Shown here: one piece after another, positions 1 through 9,350 of the stretch
Numbering within the stretch: position 1 is the first letter of the stretch
How the letters are laid out: each line of letters opens with the position of its first letter
Source: Nocardia gamkensis NBRC 108242
Lineage (GTDB): Bacteria > Actinomycetota > Actinomycetes > Mycobacteriales > Mycobacteriaceae
Assembly (NCBI RefSeq): GCF_001612985.1
Contig: NZ_BDBM01000011.1
Coordinates: 1-64,000 of the forward strand
Reading direction: 5' to 3'
Length of the DNA: 64,000 bases
Translations under genes and position numbers: made by a program
Notes under the pieces: model-generated
Database searches by the model: none
Seen by the model: only the letters and a program-made list of their open reading frames with translations
Told to the model about the DNA's origin: nothing

Positions 1-43
1 GCCCCACTGGGGCTTGCGCATCGCCAACAACTGGCTGGGATGA
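1..43 (+). CDS. 3' end of an unidentified gene (partial)
   Basis: A reading frame enters from the left edge and ends at TGA 41-43. The last residues read PHWGLRIANNWLG. The aromatic/glycine pattern looks like a real protein C-terminus, but the fragment is too short to assign to a family. It runs in the same direction as the XRE regulator that begins 81 bases later. Confidence 0.3.
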   Translation, partial: PHWGLRIANNWLG

Positions 44-124
44 GGCGAAAGGGTCATTTGTGCACGTAGAAGCCATCCACCGCATACTCTGAGACAAACT
101 GCGGTCCACCGACTGAGGTGAGAT

Positions 125-1585
125 ATGAATACCGGGGGACGTATCTGCCGCACATGCCGCACGGCGCTGTCCGCAAAACACGCCGGAAACCTCTGCGCCG
201 CCTGCGCCTCAGCTGCCGGATTCAAGCACGCGCTGACCGCTGACTTCTTCGACGATCCCATGATCCGCGCGGCGCTGGCAGACCATGACTTCAGCGTCGT
301 GTTCACCTCGATTCGCGAAGCAACCGGCCTCTCTCAACTTCAGCTGGCCGCGTTGCTCGACCTCACGCAGTCCAGAATCTCAGCCGTCGAACGTGGAGAA
401 CGCCGTCTGACCAGCGCCAAGCTGGTCGCCAGAATCGCCGATACCTTTGCGATCCCCGCGTCGCTGCTCGGGTTCGGCTCCGGGACTGCGAGTAATCTGG
501 CCCGCGAGGAGGTGACGTGGGTGGAGCGTAGAGACTTCATCACCCTGGCAACCGCAGCCGCACTCGGTTCCCATCTTCACCCGCAACTCGACCGGCTGGG
601 CAACATCCTCCCTGACCGGCTCGAGCCAGTCACCCGACCGCACATCGGATCCGCCGACATCGACGCGATCGAAGCCATCACCGAAGGATTCCGGCGATGG
701 GACCTCGCACACGGCGGCGGACTCTGCCGGACCGCGGCACTCACCCAACTGCACCAAGTCCGCGCCCTGGAAGGCGCCGCATGCACCACGGACGTTCGAG
801 CACGTCTGTGGATCGCTACGGCCGACCTGGCGAGCATGGCCGGCTGGCTGGCCTACGACATCGAAGAACACGACTCTGCCCGCAAACTGTGGACATACGC
901 CCTGCAAACCGCGCACCGCGGCCAAGACCATCCGCGCAGCACCGACCTGACGGTCAGCATTCTCCTCGACATAGCCCACCAGTCCCTGCACCTGAAACGA
1001 CCTGATGAAGCACTGAAATTCGTGCAACTTGCCTCATCGACCGCCGCCAACAGGCGCCATCCGATCAGCACCATCACCGCCGGGTACATCGCCACGGTAA
1101 TGGGGTGGTGCTGGGCATCCCTGAACGACTCCGCAGCCACCCAGCGCGCCCTCGGGCTATCCGAAGACCGCTACGCCGCAGCCGAACCCGACACCACTCC
1201 TTCCTGGGCATGGTTCGTGACGCCCGCGGAAATCGCCGCTCAACACGGCCATGCGATGTATCTGCTGTCGCTCTCCGATCCCAAGTTCGCGCCATCGGCA
1301 GTCGAGCGCCTGTCCACCGCGATCCCCGGACACGCCAGCGAACATGCGCGCAGCCGCGCCGTCGCCTTACCAACCCTTGCCGGCGCCTGTCTGCAAGCGG
1401 GTGATTTCGAATCAGCCAACCGGTACGGGCGCGAGGCGATCACGGCGATCACCGAGCTGTCGTCACCCCGCTGCTACGTCCGCCTCCGCGACCTGGACCG
1501 TATTGCCACCCAGCACGACGGCGCCCCGATCGTCGCTGAATTGCGTAGCGATCTAAGGGCGGTCCTGGCCACTGCGGCATCATGA
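125..1585 (+). CDS. XRE-family transcriptional regulator with N-terminal Cys pairs and TPR-like C-terminus
   Basis: 486-residue putative DNA-binding regulator. Residues 8-27 carry two CxxC pairs (CRTC, CAAC) that could bind zinc. An XRE helix-turn-helix follows at about 57-118 (motif SQLQLAALLDLTQSRISAVERG). The rest is alpha-helical and resembles the TPR-like sensor region of long actinobacterial XRE regulators. The start is supported by a GAGGTGAG ribosome site just before ATG 125. The stop overlaps the APH-like gene by four bases (ATGA), so the two are translationally coupled. This regulator-plus-APH arrangement is common in Streptomyces and Nocardia. The signal sensed is unknown. Confidence 0.85.
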   Translation: MNTGGRICRTCRTALSAKHAGNLCAACASAAGFKHALTADFFDDPMIRAALADHDFSVVFTSIREATGLSQLQLAALLDLTQSRISAVERGERRLTSAKLVARIADTFAIPASLLGFGSGTASNLAREEVTWVERRDFITLATAAALGSHLHPQLDRLGNILPDRLEPVTRPHIGSADIDAIEAITEGFRRWDLAHGGGLCRTAALTQLHQVRALEGAACTTDVRARLWIATADLASMAGWLAYDIEEHDSARKLWTYALQTAHRGQDHPRSTDLTVSILLDIAHQSLHLKRPDEALKFVQLASSTAANRRHPISTITAGYIATVMGWCWASLNDSAATQRALGLSEDRYAAAEPDTTPSWAWFVTPAEIAAQHGHAMYLLSLSDPKFAPSAVERLSTAIPGHASEHARSRAVALPTLAGACLQAGDFESANRYGREAITAITELSSPRCYVRLRDLDRIATQHDGAPIVAELRSDLRAVLATAAS

Positions 1586-2478
1586 CCACCGAAAGCCAGC
1601 TTCCCGGTCGCGCAGCCATGCGCGCCGCATGCCAAGCGTTCGGCGTCGACGACCGCGACGCGCAACTGCTGCATCATCGGTCGAACGCAGTGTGGTTGCT
1701 GCCCCACACTGATCTTGTCGTGCGCCTGGCGCCCGACACCGCCTACCGGCGCGAGCGCGCTCACACCGCCGTCGCCGTCACACGGTGGCTGGCGGCCGAA
1801 GCCCAATCCATCGCGCTCACTCCAGCGTCCGGGACGCAACCAGTTGTCGCCAGCGGCGCGATCGCTACCTTCTGGCCCTACCGCCCTTCGCCAGGTCGGC
1901 CGGGGCCGGCCGACCTCGGCACACTGGTGCGGCGGCTGCACTCGGTGGCGCGGCCGCCGTTCCCCGTGCCTCGATACCAGCCGCTGCGGCGGCTGTTCGA
2001 AGCCCTGGCTCTTGATGACGAGCGGACGACACCCGCACTCACCGACTCTGACCGCGCGTGGCTGCGCGCCCGCGCCGCGACACTGGTCGGCCAGTTCACG
2101 CAGACCGAATTCCCGCTCGGGCAGGGCCTGGTGCATGTCGATGTCCACAGCGAGAACGCCGTCTGCGATCACGGGCAGTGGGTACTGATCGACTGGGACC
2201 AGTGCAGCATTGGGCCGCGCGAACTCGACCTGGTGAACGGATTGCCCGACCACTTTCATCAACCACAACACGCGCGGGCACGCTTCGCAGCGGCCTACGG
2301 CTACGACCTTCTCGACTGGCCCGGATGGACCTTGCTGCGCGACATCACCGAACTGCACTCCCTCGGCGCCTACATCCGGCTCACACCGAGCAAGCCCGCG
2401 GCGGCCGAACAACTGCGACATCGCATCCGATCGTTGAGAGCGGGCGACAGAGCTGTGGTGTGGCACGCGGTCTCTTGA
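1582..2478 (+). CDS. aminoglycoside phosphotransferase (APH)-family kinase-like protein
   Basis: 298 residues with the APH/choline-kinase fold. The Brenner-type catalytic loop HVDVHSEN (H-x-D-x4-N) lies at about residues 188-195, followed by the metal-binding LIDWD. These are the key catalytic residues of the family, so it should phosphorylate a small-molecule hydroxyl. The substrate cannot be read from sequence and antibiotic resistance should not be assumed. It begins inside the stop of the upstream XRE regulator, pointing to one operon and a linked function. Confidence 0.85.
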   Translation: MTTESQLPGRAAMRAACQAFGVDDRDAQLLHHRSNAVWLLPHTDLVVRLAPDTAYRRERAHTAVAVTRWLAAEAQSIALTPASGTQPVVASGAIATFWPYRPSPGRPGPADLGTLVRRLHSVARPPFPVPRYQPLRRLFEALALDDERTTPALTDSDRAWLRARAATLVGQFTQTEFPLGQGLVHVDVHSENAVCDHGQWVLIDWDQCSIGPRELDLVNGLPDHFHQPQHARARFAAAYGYDLLDWPGWTLLRDITELHSLGAYIRLTPSKPAAAEQLRHRIRSLRAGDRAVVWHAVS

Positions 2479-2820
2479 TCGCGCACGTCCGTCCTCGATC
2501 CCGCGACGTCACAGTTCTAGATCGGGATCGAACTATGGGCCGAATAGTCCGGGAGTCGTCCACGTCGACGTCATTTCACCGCGCATGGCGGTGGCCCGGT
2601 GAAGTTGATCTTCGGTGGCATTCCGAGCCGGGGCGGCGCGCTTCGACATCGATGCATCGACGGACCTGCGCGGGAATTCGTACCCTGCCCGCGCAGTCGT
2701 TGATGACGGCGCTGAGCGTGTGTTCGGGCACGGTGTCCGGAGGATGACTTCGGGCTTAACAGCCAGGTAGCCGTACCCGCGTGGGGGCCATTGCCGCCGA
2801 CGCGGCGGTAACGTGATGGT
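2479..2820. other. intergenic, no gene seen
   Basis: About 340 bases between the APH-like gene and a zinc-ribbon protein. No reading frame has convincing protein-like composition. A 12-base palindrome TCGATGCATCGA is present at 2649-2660. Its role is unknown. Confidence 0.5.
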
Positions 2821-3348
2821 GTGTCGGAGCGGGGGATCGAATTCAAGCCGGATGCGGATGATCCGAAGCGGGTGAAACTGTACAGAGGTCTGCCACAGGG
2901 CGTTTCTCGTGCCGAGATCACCTACCGGGCCGAGGGTGGTTTCCGCGGTACCCGGCTGGTGCGCTGTTCCGAGGCGGAGTTCGCGCAGCTCCGCACCGCC
3001 GTCGACGGAGTCTACGAAGGGCCGTGGAGCGAAGCCCATCGGATTACGGTGTCGGAAGCCCGGCATTACATCGACCAGGCGCAACGGCGGATCGAGCAGC
3101 AGGAAGCGGAGCTACGCCGCAGACGGGAATCCGTTGACCTGACCTGCCCTTGGTGTGAGCGGCAGCGCACCTACCTCGGCATCCTCGGTTTCATCACCGG
3201 ACATACCGGCTTCATGACCGACCACCCCAGCGAGCTGGGCCAGCAGGTCGTCCAGCAGCATGCCTACCGGTGCGATCGGTGCGGCTCCATGCAGCTGTTC
3301 GCCGACGGTTTCCTTGCGCACCCGTTGCCCGGCAGGAAGCCGTCGTAG
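2821..3348 (+). CDS. hypothetical protein with coiled coil and C-terminal zinc-ribbon cysteines
   Basis: 175 residues from a GTG start. The N-terminal ~75 residues look like a small alpha/beta domain. Residues ~78-105 are a charged helix (QAQRRIEQQEAELRRRRES) of coiled-coil type. The C-terminal part has two CxxC knuckles, CPWC and CDRC, about 40 residues apart, consistent with a zinc ribbon. There is no signal peptide. I do not recognise the family. Metal or nucleic-acid binding is plausible from the cysteines only. Confidence 0.7.
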   Translation: MSERGIEFKPDADDPKRVKLYRGLPQGVSRAEITYRAEGGFRGTRLVRCSEAEFAQLRTAVDGVYEGPWSEAHRITVSEARHYIDQAQRRIEQQEAELRRRRESVDLTCPWCERQRTYLGILGFITGHTGFMTDHPSELGQQVVQQHAYRCDRCGSMQLFADGFLAHPLPGRKPS

Positions 3349-3392
3349 GCGCGGCGTCGCAGCGGTGACTCCGCGTTGACTACGCTGACGCG

Positions 3393-4148
3393 GTGCCCCA
3401 ATCCGTGCCACTGACGAGACTTCTCGATGACGCGGGCTTGCTGTCACTCGAGCATCGGCTCCACCTCGAAGACGTGCTCGGCGCACACGTGTGGGAGGTC
3501 GACCTGGAAGAACGCCGACTCGAATTCGCGGGCGACGAGGGCTCGTTCGTGTGCACCGACGTCCATCTGCTCGGTACGGCCGACGCCGAGACGTGGCTGT
3601 GGGGGTGGGTCAATCCCTGGGGTTACCCGCGTTCGCTGCTGCGTGCCTCGGAGACCGTGCGCGAGTTCGGCCTTCGCTACGGTGTCGCCGAATTGTGTTC
3701 GGCCGAACTGCCGGTGGTGCTCGGTGGCGCGGCCCCGGAGCCCTATCAGGTGGCGGGGCTGATGGCGGACGCCGCGAAGATCGTCTGCGGGCGCTGGAAC
3801 TCCTACTGCGGCGTCATCGATGGCGCCTGCGTCGCGTTTCTGATCGACCACCCGGCGTTCGAACTGCCCGCGCCCACCCCCTCGGGTCTCGCTCGCGTCC
3901 TGGCCTATGGCTTCGGCGCACTGCCCCTGACCGATCACCGGCGGGCCGTGTACAGCTACCTGAATCGGCGGGGTCTGGTCACCGAATTCCTCGACGACTA
4001 CCGGTGGCTGGAATTCGGCGGCGACGGTCTGGCGGGTGAAGTGGAGTTCGACGCTTCCGGCCGGATCGCGAGCCTGGATATCCAACTCGCGACGGAGGGG
4101 GTCGATTCGCCCTTCGAGGCGCGAACGCAGCCGGCCTCATCCCACTGA
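3393..4148 (+). CDS. DUF6882 domain-containing protein
   Basis: 251 residues from a GTG start, cytosolic. The run of a hydrophobic/tryptophan segment (ETWLWGWVNPWGYP) followed by a helix with ASETVREFGLRYGVAEL and then GLMADAAKIVCGRWNSYCG matches the DUF6882 pattern of actinobacterial proteins of unknown function. The gene stands alone: 44 bases after the zinc-ribbon gene and convergent with the lipase gene downstream. No catalytic motif is evident. Confidence 0.7.
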   Translation: MPQSVPLTRLLDDAGLLSLEHRLHLEDVLGAHVWEVDLEERRLEFAGDEGSFVCTDVHLLGTADAETWLWGWVNPWGYPRSLLRASETVREFGLRYGVAELCSAELPVVLGGAAPEPYQVAGLMADAAKIVCGRWNSYCGVIDGACVAFLIDHPAFELPAPTPSGLARVLAYGFGALPLTDHRRAVYSYLNRRGLVTEFLDDYRWLEFGGDGLAGEVEFDASGRIASLDIQLATEGVDSPFEARTQPASSH

Positions 4149-4184
4149 CCGTCCATCAGGACGGACGGCGCCGGCCTGCCGCGG

Positions 4185-5384
4185 TCAGTTCGGCGGGAAC
4201 TCCCGCTGGAACCAATCGAGGATCTCGGGGAGTGCGGTCCGGGCCGATCCGGCGTGGTCCACCTCACCCAAGTCGCGCAGCGTCGCGTTGCCGCTGGCGA
4301 GAGCTCGCAGGCAGTGCTCGGCGTTGGGATAGGGAACGGCGCGGTCGCCGTGGGAAGCGTAGAGGCGGACCGGCACCCGTGGTTGCCAGTCGCACGTGCC
4401 GTCGCTCTCGGCGACAGCCGCGGCGGCTGCGCCGGTCGGCTCGGTGGCCAACTGGAGGAACCGCGGGGTCAGCACTTGCGCGGGGGTGGCGGCCAGCGAG
4501 GTCACGATGGTGATCTCGCTGTGGAAGCCGTCGAAGAGTTCTTCCACTTTGTCGGCATAGGGCTGCTGGAAAGCTTCGGTCGGATCGTCGTAGAGCGGGT
4601 GGATCCGGTTCATCGAAGTGAGCCAATACGAGAGGAACAGCACCGCCGCACCCGGTACGACCCGTCCGTCGAGCGCGGCGGGCGCCTGGACGTGCTGGAG
4701 GTCGTAGGGACCGCTGATCGGGGCCAGGGCGGCGACCCCGAAACCGGGGATCGTTCCGGCGTGTAGCGCTTTGCCGAGCGCCATCGCGGCGTGGCCGCCC
4801 TGAGAGAAACCGGTCACCAGCACATTCGGGTCCAACTCCCGGTGCTGTTGTGCCGCAAAGGATCCGGCCGCGCGGAGCAGGTCGGCCGAGGCGCTGGTCT
4901 CGGAGGGCGCATGGGTGTAGGGATGCGTTCCGGGACCGTTCCCGAGGCCCAAGTAATCCGGTGCCGTCGCCGCGTACCCGGCGGCGGCGAACGCCACCGT
5001 GCGCAGCCGCTCGGAGAGATTGCGGGTGTCGACCGACGGCGCGTCGCTCTTCAGCGTGATGGTCCCGTGTTCGTAGCTGACCACCCGCAGCCGACGAGAG
5101 TCGCTGCGCGGCAACACCACCAGCCCGCTGGCGGTGGTCGGCCCGCCCTGCGGGGTGATCGTCCGGTACTCGAGGCGAAAGGCGTCGACGCCGTTACGGA
5201 CGGGCGTGCGGATATCGCCGTCGGCCAACAGCGCCGCGGTCTGCTCGGGCGGCAGACTCATCAGGGGAGTGGTCGATACGATCGCACCGCGGTCAGGCGG
5301 CGATTCGGGCTCGGTGTCCGCGCACCCGGCGGCGGCTCCCAGCAGGACGACCACCGCGACCAAGCAGCGCCTCAGACGGTCCAT
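4185..5384 (-). CDS. secretory lipase (LIP family) lipoprotein
   Basis: 399 residues. The N-terminus has a lipobox-type signal (LLGAAAGC, Cys ~21), so it is probably exported and anchored. The alpha/beta hydrolase core has the nucleophile elbow GFSQGG in the middle, with a downstream Asp and His (SHGDRAVPYPNAEHC) as expected for a catalytic triad. The overall pattern fits the LIP secretory lipase family (PF03583), which hydrolyses triacylglycerols or other esters outside the cell. The gene is monocistronic, convergent with the DUF6882 gene. Confidence 0.85.
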   Translation of the reverse strand: MDRLRRCLVAVVVLLGAAAGCADTEPESPPDRGAIVSTTPLMSLPPEQTAALLADGDIRTPVRNGVDAFRLEYRTITPQGGPTTASGLVVLPRSDSRRLRVVSYEHGTITLKSDAPSVDTRNLSERLRTVAFAAAGYAATAPDYLGLGNGPGTHPYTHAPSETSASADLLRAAGSFAAQQHRELDPNVLVTGFSQGGHAAMALGKALHAGTIPGFGVAALAPISGPYDLQHVQAPAALDGRVVPGAAVLFLSYWLTSMNRIHPLYDDPTEAFQQPYADKVEELFDGFHSEITIVTSLAATPAQVLTPRFLQLATEPTGAAAAAVAESDGTCDWQPRVPVRLYASHGDRAVPYPNAEHCLRALASGNATLRDLGEVDHAGSARTALPEILDWFQREFPPN

Positions 5385-5799
5385 CCGTGGATCCTCTCGA
5401 TGATCATCGGGTCCGCTCCATCATCGCGCTTGTACCAGCGGGTGGTCGGCTCCCGCGGTCACTCGAACATCGCCGAAGGCTCGGGCGCGGCGGGCCTGGT
5501 CGACGATCGCGCCGCGATCGTCTCTGCGAGGCCGTGTCCAGTGGGTTCGGTGCCTGGTCGTAGCCAGCAGATCCACCGGGGAGTCGCCTAGCCGATAAGT
5601 AAATCACTGTTCCGGTAAGATTCATCTATCTACCAGCTAAGATTCGCGATATGTTATGGGATATTATTAGCGATCCGGGTAGCTTGGTGTGATTGCTGCC
5701 TGCACGGCGCAGGGCTGTCGAGGCTATCCGGTCGAAGCTGTCCGGTCGGCGCCGACACGCGGAGGCGGCCGATCGAGGGTTACTACCCGAGGAGTGGGT
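5385..5799. other. divergent intergenic region with AT-rich promoter-like stretch
   Basis: About 415 bases between the lipase gene (leftward) and a helical unknown (rightward). Positions ~5585-5690 are markedly AT-rich compared with the window (ATATGTTATGGGATATTATT-type sequence), a likely promoter zone. No convincing gene is seen. Confidence 0.5.
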
Positions 5800-6384
5800 G
5801 TGGGCACGGTACCGGCGAGCGCGACGACCGAGATCTACTTCCGTGCGGCGGCCGCCACGTTGGTCGAGGCGGCGACGGTGCTGGCTGATTTCGGGTGCTC
5901 CCCGGTCGACGTGTCCGGCATTCTCCATCGGTTGCGCCGAGTCGAGCACGCACTAGGCGTGATCATGGCCAACCTGAGCGCTGCCCTGGCGTCCGGACCG
6001 GTGGCCGCCGATCGCGCGCAATTCTCCGAACTCGGCGAGGCCCTCGGCCGCGTCCTGGAGCGCACGCACGCGGCGGCCGCCCTCGCGGCCGCCCATGTCA
6101 TCACGGCGGTGCCGGACGAGGTGCTCGAGGTCGTGGTGACGATAGGTCGCTGCGCCCAGCTCACCGCCGCGGCGCTGGGGGCCTGCGGGCAGCCGCTGCT
6201 CGGGTCGTATCGCGCCGAGTTGCTGCGTCTCGCGGTGCACGCCGAACGGACGTTCACCCGGTGGTCGCTGGCGCGGCCGCGCACCGGCGGGGACCCGACG
6301 GCGGAACTCGGCGGTGCGCTCGTCTCGGTTGTCCACGCGTTCCTGGCGGTCGGCCACGCGGCGGCAGTGGTCATCCCGGAGTGA
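5800..6384 (+). CDS. hypothetical alpha-helical protein
   Basis: 194 residues, almost entirely helix-forming and alanine-rich, without a signal peptide or membrane span long enough to be sure of. The GTG at 5800 is chosen because GAGGAG lies five bases before it. An upstream in-frame ATG at 5689 would add a low-complexity Arg-rich stretch with no ribosome site. I do not recognise a family. It precedes the GMC oxidoreductase by 175 bases. Confidence 0.6.
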   Translation: MGTVPASATTEIYFRAAAATLVEAATVLADFGCSPVDVSGILHRLRRVEHALGVIMANLSAALASGPVAADRAQFSELGEALGRVLERTHAAAALAAAHVITAVPDEVLEVVVTIGRCAQLTAAALGACGQPLLGSYRAELLRLAVHAERTFTRWSLARPRTGGDPTAELGGALVSVVHAFLAVGHAAAVVIPE

Positions 6385-6559
6385 ACGGCCGGGGTAACCC
6401 TCGGGGCGCGGTGAGAATGGTTCGCCTGGTGCCCATGCCGCTATGTGGTCATAGATTCTGCGGGGCATGTAGCTGTCACCTGGGTTAACGCGGCTTTAGT
6501 TAGTGGTTGTTCATATCGTGTGATAGAACTCACTGGCGAAACGAAGGGGACTGCTCGAC

Positions 6560-8515
6560 ATGCAACCAACAGCCAAGCAACGCGCGGCGATGAACATCAT
6601 CTGCGACACCTTCAACCCGGGTGACGGGCTGACGCTGCCGTCGGCGAGCGCGCTCGGCGCCGTCGATACCGTCTTCGAGTTGCTGGGCCGCAATCCCCGC
6701 GAGGCCGAGAAGAAACAACTGGCCACGCTGCTGAACCTGTGGGATTCGCGGCTGGCGGGCCTGCTCACCGGCAGCGGTCCCCGGCGTTTCTCCACACTGA
6801 CACAGGAGCAACGGGAACAGGCGTTGCTGCGGCTCGCCGATTCCCGCATCGAGGCGGTGCGGGTGCTCTTCCAGGCGCTCAAACAAGCGTCGCTGCTGTC
6901 CTACAACATCACCCCCGGCCCCGCGGGCGTCAATCCGCTGTGGAAGGAGATCGGTTATCCGGCCCCGGCCGGTCCGCTCCATACCGCGCCCGCGCCCGCG
7001 CTGTCTCCGCTGCGCTTCGGCGAGACCACCGAACTGCACTGTGATGTCGTGGTCGTCGGGTCCGGCGCCGGAGGCGGTGTCGCGGCCGCGGTGCTGGCCG
7101 AAGCGGGTCTCGACGTCGTCGTGCTGGAACGCGGAAACTATTACGACGACCGTGATTTCGGCCTCGGCGAACTCGGCGGGCTGAAGCACCTGTACGCGCC
7201 GGGCCCGCCCGGTTCCACCGAAGGCCAGATCACCCTCGTCGCGGGCACCTGCCTGGGCGGTGGAACGGTCGTCAACTGGAGCACGTCCTTGCCGACGCCG
7301 CAGGACGTCCGGGCGGAGTGGGCCGCGCTGGGCGCCGCCCAGTTCGCCGAGGCCGAGTTCGACGAAGCGCTCGAGGTGGTGCGCCGCCGGCTCGGCGTCA
7401 CCGAGCAGCGGTCGGTGTTGTCGGCCCGCGACGGTGTTCTCGAACGCGGCGCCCAAGCGCTGGGCTGGGAAGTGGATACCTTGCCGCGCAATGTCACCGA
7501 CGCCTGCGATGCCGGGGTGGAGTGCGGTCGTTGCGGATACGGCTGCCGGTTGGGCGCCAAGCAGTCGGTGACCAAGACCTGGCTCGCCGATGCGGCCGAT
7601 CGGGGCGCGCGGCTCGTCGTGGACGCCGATGTGCGACGGATTTCCGTGCGAGGCGGCCGGGCGCAGGGCGTTTCCGCGGTCACCTCCGACGGTGTGGCGA
7701 TCGAGGTGCGCGCTCGGGCGGTGGTGGTGGCGGCCGGAGCGATCCAGACTCCGGCGTTGCTGCGGCGCTCCGGGTTGCGCAACGACAACATCGGCCGCCA
7801 CTTGCGCCTGCATCCGGCGGCCGCGGTGTTCGGCGTGTTCGAGGAAGAGATCCGGCCGTGGGAAGGCGGCTTGCAGACCAGGATCTGCCGTCGGCACAGC
7901 GATCTGGACGGCGACGGCTACGGCGTGATCTACGAAACCGGCCCGATTCATCCCGGTCTCGCCACCGGGTTCATGAGCTGGCGCGGCGCCGCGAACCATC
8001 GGGCCACCATGCTCGATTTCGCGCGTTCGAACGCGATCGGCATCATCACACGTGACCGCGACTCGGGCACCGTATCCGTCGACCGCGGCGGTGAGCCGAT
8101 CGTCAACTACCGGTTGTCGGACTACGATGCCGCCCATCTGCACACCGGGTTCGAGGGGGCGGCGAGCATCCTGGAGGCAGCGGGCGCGCAGCGCATCTTC
8201 TCCGGGCACCAGGCAGGCGTCTCCTATGAGCCCGGCCGGCGCGGGTCGCATGCCGATTTCGCGGCCGCGTGCCGGGCCGCCGGGTACGGTCCGGGACAGT
8301 GTTCCCTGGGCGCGCTGCACATCATGGGCTCGGCGCGGATGGGTGGCTCACCGGACACCTCGGCCACCAACCCGGACGGCGCCACCTGGGAGGCGGCGAA
8401 CATCGTCGTCGCCGACGCGTCCTGCTTCCCCACGGCGTCGGGCGTCAACCCCATGGTCTCGATCGAGGCGATCGCCTACATGAACGCGAAACGGCTTGCC
8501 GCGCAGCTGGTCTGA
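6560..8515 (+). CDS. GMC oxidoreductase with fused N-terminal helical domain (long-chain alcohol oxidase-like)
   Basis: 651 residues. The first ~135 residues are a helical domain similar to the N-terminus of long-chain fatty-alcohol oxidases and to gluconate-dehydrogenase small subunits. The FAD Rossmann motif GSGAGGG follows at about 163-169, then a Cys cluster (CDAGVECGRCGYGC). The C-terminal GMC signature has HIMGSARMGG and SGVNPMVSIEA, where His and Asn are the usual catalytic pair. It should oxidise an alcohol or sterol-like substrate with FAD. ATG 6560 has AAGGGGA upstream. Convergent with the conservon genes, 16 bases apart. Confidence 0.85.
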   Translation: MQPTAKQRAAMNIICDTFNPGDGLTLPSASALGAVDTVFELLGRNPREAEKKQLATLLNLWDSRLAGLLTGSGPRRFSTLTQEQREQALLRLADSRIEAVRVLFQALKQASLLSYNITPGPAGVNPLWKEIGYPAPAGPLHTAPAPALSPLRFGETTELHCDVVVVGSGAGGGVAAAVLAEAGLDVVVLERGNYYDDRDFGLGELGGLKHLYAPGPPGSTEGQITLVAGTCLGGGTVVNWSTSLPTPQDVRAEWAALGAAQFAEAEFDEALEVVRRRLGVTEQRSVLSARDGVLERGAQALGWEVDTLPRNVTDACDAGVECGRCGYGCRLGAKQSVTKTWLADAADRGARLVVDADVRRISVRGGRAQGVSAVTSDGVAIEVRARAVVVAAGAIQTPALLRRSGLRNDNIGRHLRLHPAAAVFGVFEEEIRPWEGGLQTRICRRHSDLDGDGYGVIYETGPIHPGLATGFMSWRGAANHRATMLDFARSNAIGIITRDRDSGTVSVDRGGEPIVNYRLSDYDAAHLHTGFEGAASILEAAGAQRIFSGHQAGVSYEPGRRGSHADFAAACRAAGYGPGQCSLGALHIMGSARMGGSPDTSATNPDGATWEAANIVVADASCFPTASGVNPMVSIEAIAYMNAKRLAAQLV

Positions 8516-8531
8516 GCAATCGGCCGGTCGG

Positions 8532-8906
8532 TCAGAGCGCGCGGATGCCGTCGAGCACCGCGCGCAGGAGGCCGAGATCCGACTCCGGTCCCGTCGCGGC
8601 CGGGGCCGACCGGCAGATCAGCCTGCCGTCGTCGAGCAGGTCGCCGATGAGGACCTTCGTCATCGTCAGCGGCAGGCGCAGTCGCGCGGATACCTCGGCC
8701 ACCGACTGCGGAGTGCGGCACAACTCCACGATCGCCGCGTATTCCGGTTCGGTGCGCCGTAGCGCGGAGCCGGGCGCGCCGTCGACCACCAGGGTGACCA
8801 AGTTCAGTTCCCGGCGCACGGCACGACCCCGGCCGCGGGTGATGGCGAAGAGCCGGACCAGCGGACCGGCGTCTTCCTCGTACCAGGGATCGTGCTGATA
8901 ACTCAT
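8532..8906 (-). CDS. DUF742 protein (conservon component CvnC-like)
   Basis: 124 residues beginning MSYQHDPWYEED. The body GPLVRLFAITRGRG through SVAEVSARLRLPLTMTKVLIGDLLDDGRLICR matches DUF742, whose C-terminal half looks like a winged helix. ATG 8906 overlaps the stop of the roadblock gene by four bases, fixing the start. In Streptomyces conservons the order is sensor kinase, roadblock, DUF742, Ras-like GTPase. Here the next gene is a convergent GMC oxidoreductase, so the GTPase is missing. Confidence 0.9.
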   Translation of the reverse strand: MSYQHDPWYEEDAGPLVRLFAITRGRGRAVRRELNLVTLVVDGAPGSALRRTEPEYAAIVELCRTPQSVAEVSARLRLPLTMTKVLIGDLLDDGRLICRSAPAATGPESDLGLLRAVLDGIRAL

Positions 8907-9319
8907 GGCCGTGTCGAAGCGGGCGGGTGCGGGCGCGTATCGACCGACAGGTGGGTTCCGACTCGCTGCACCGTCTGGTTCATCTCGTAGGCCACCATAC
9001 CCATATCGGCGGTCTCGGACGCCATCAGCGCCAGGCACGCGTTGGCCCCCGCCGTGGTGACGAACAGCACCGCACGATCGAGTTCCACCACCGTCTGGCA
9101 GACGCCACCGGCGTCGAAATGGTGGCCCACGCTGCGGGACAAGCTGTGCAGTGCCGATGCCATCGCGCAGAATCGCTCGGCGTCGGCCTTGTCCAGCTGA
9201 GCCGAATGGCCGATCAGCAGCCCGTCCGAGGACAGCAGGACCGCGGACTGGGCTCCGACGAGTCCGGCGACCAGCTCATCGAGCAGCCAACCGAGGCCGG
9301 TTCCCTGGGAAGTAGTCAT
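8903..9319 (-). CDS. roadblock/LC7-domain protein (conservon component CvnB-like)
   Basis: 138 residues. The domain starts at residue ~8 (WLLDELVAGLVGAQSAVLLSSDGLLIGHS) and has the alternating helix/strand pattern of roadblock/LC7 proteins, which act as GTPase-activating partners for small GTPases in such operons. ATG 9319 is preferred over longer upstream starts because the domain begins right after it. It lies 31 bases after the kinase gene and overlaps the DUF742 gene by four bases, so all three should be one transcript. Confidence 0.92.
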   Translation of the reverse strand: MTTSQGTGLGWLLDELVAGLVGAQSAVLLSSDGLLIGHSAQLDKADAERFCAMASALHSLSRSVGHHFDAGGVCQTVVELDRAVLFVTTAGANACLALMASETADMGMVAYEMNQTVQRVGTHLSVDTRPHPPASTRP

Positions 9320-9350
9320 CGTCGCCTTCTGAATGTGTATGGAATGCGGA

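Noticed and set aside
9..27. RAE-like start GGGGCTTGCG at the left edge
   Set aside because: Only the first ten bases match the element and the stretch reads as the end of a coding frame (WGLRIANNWLG).
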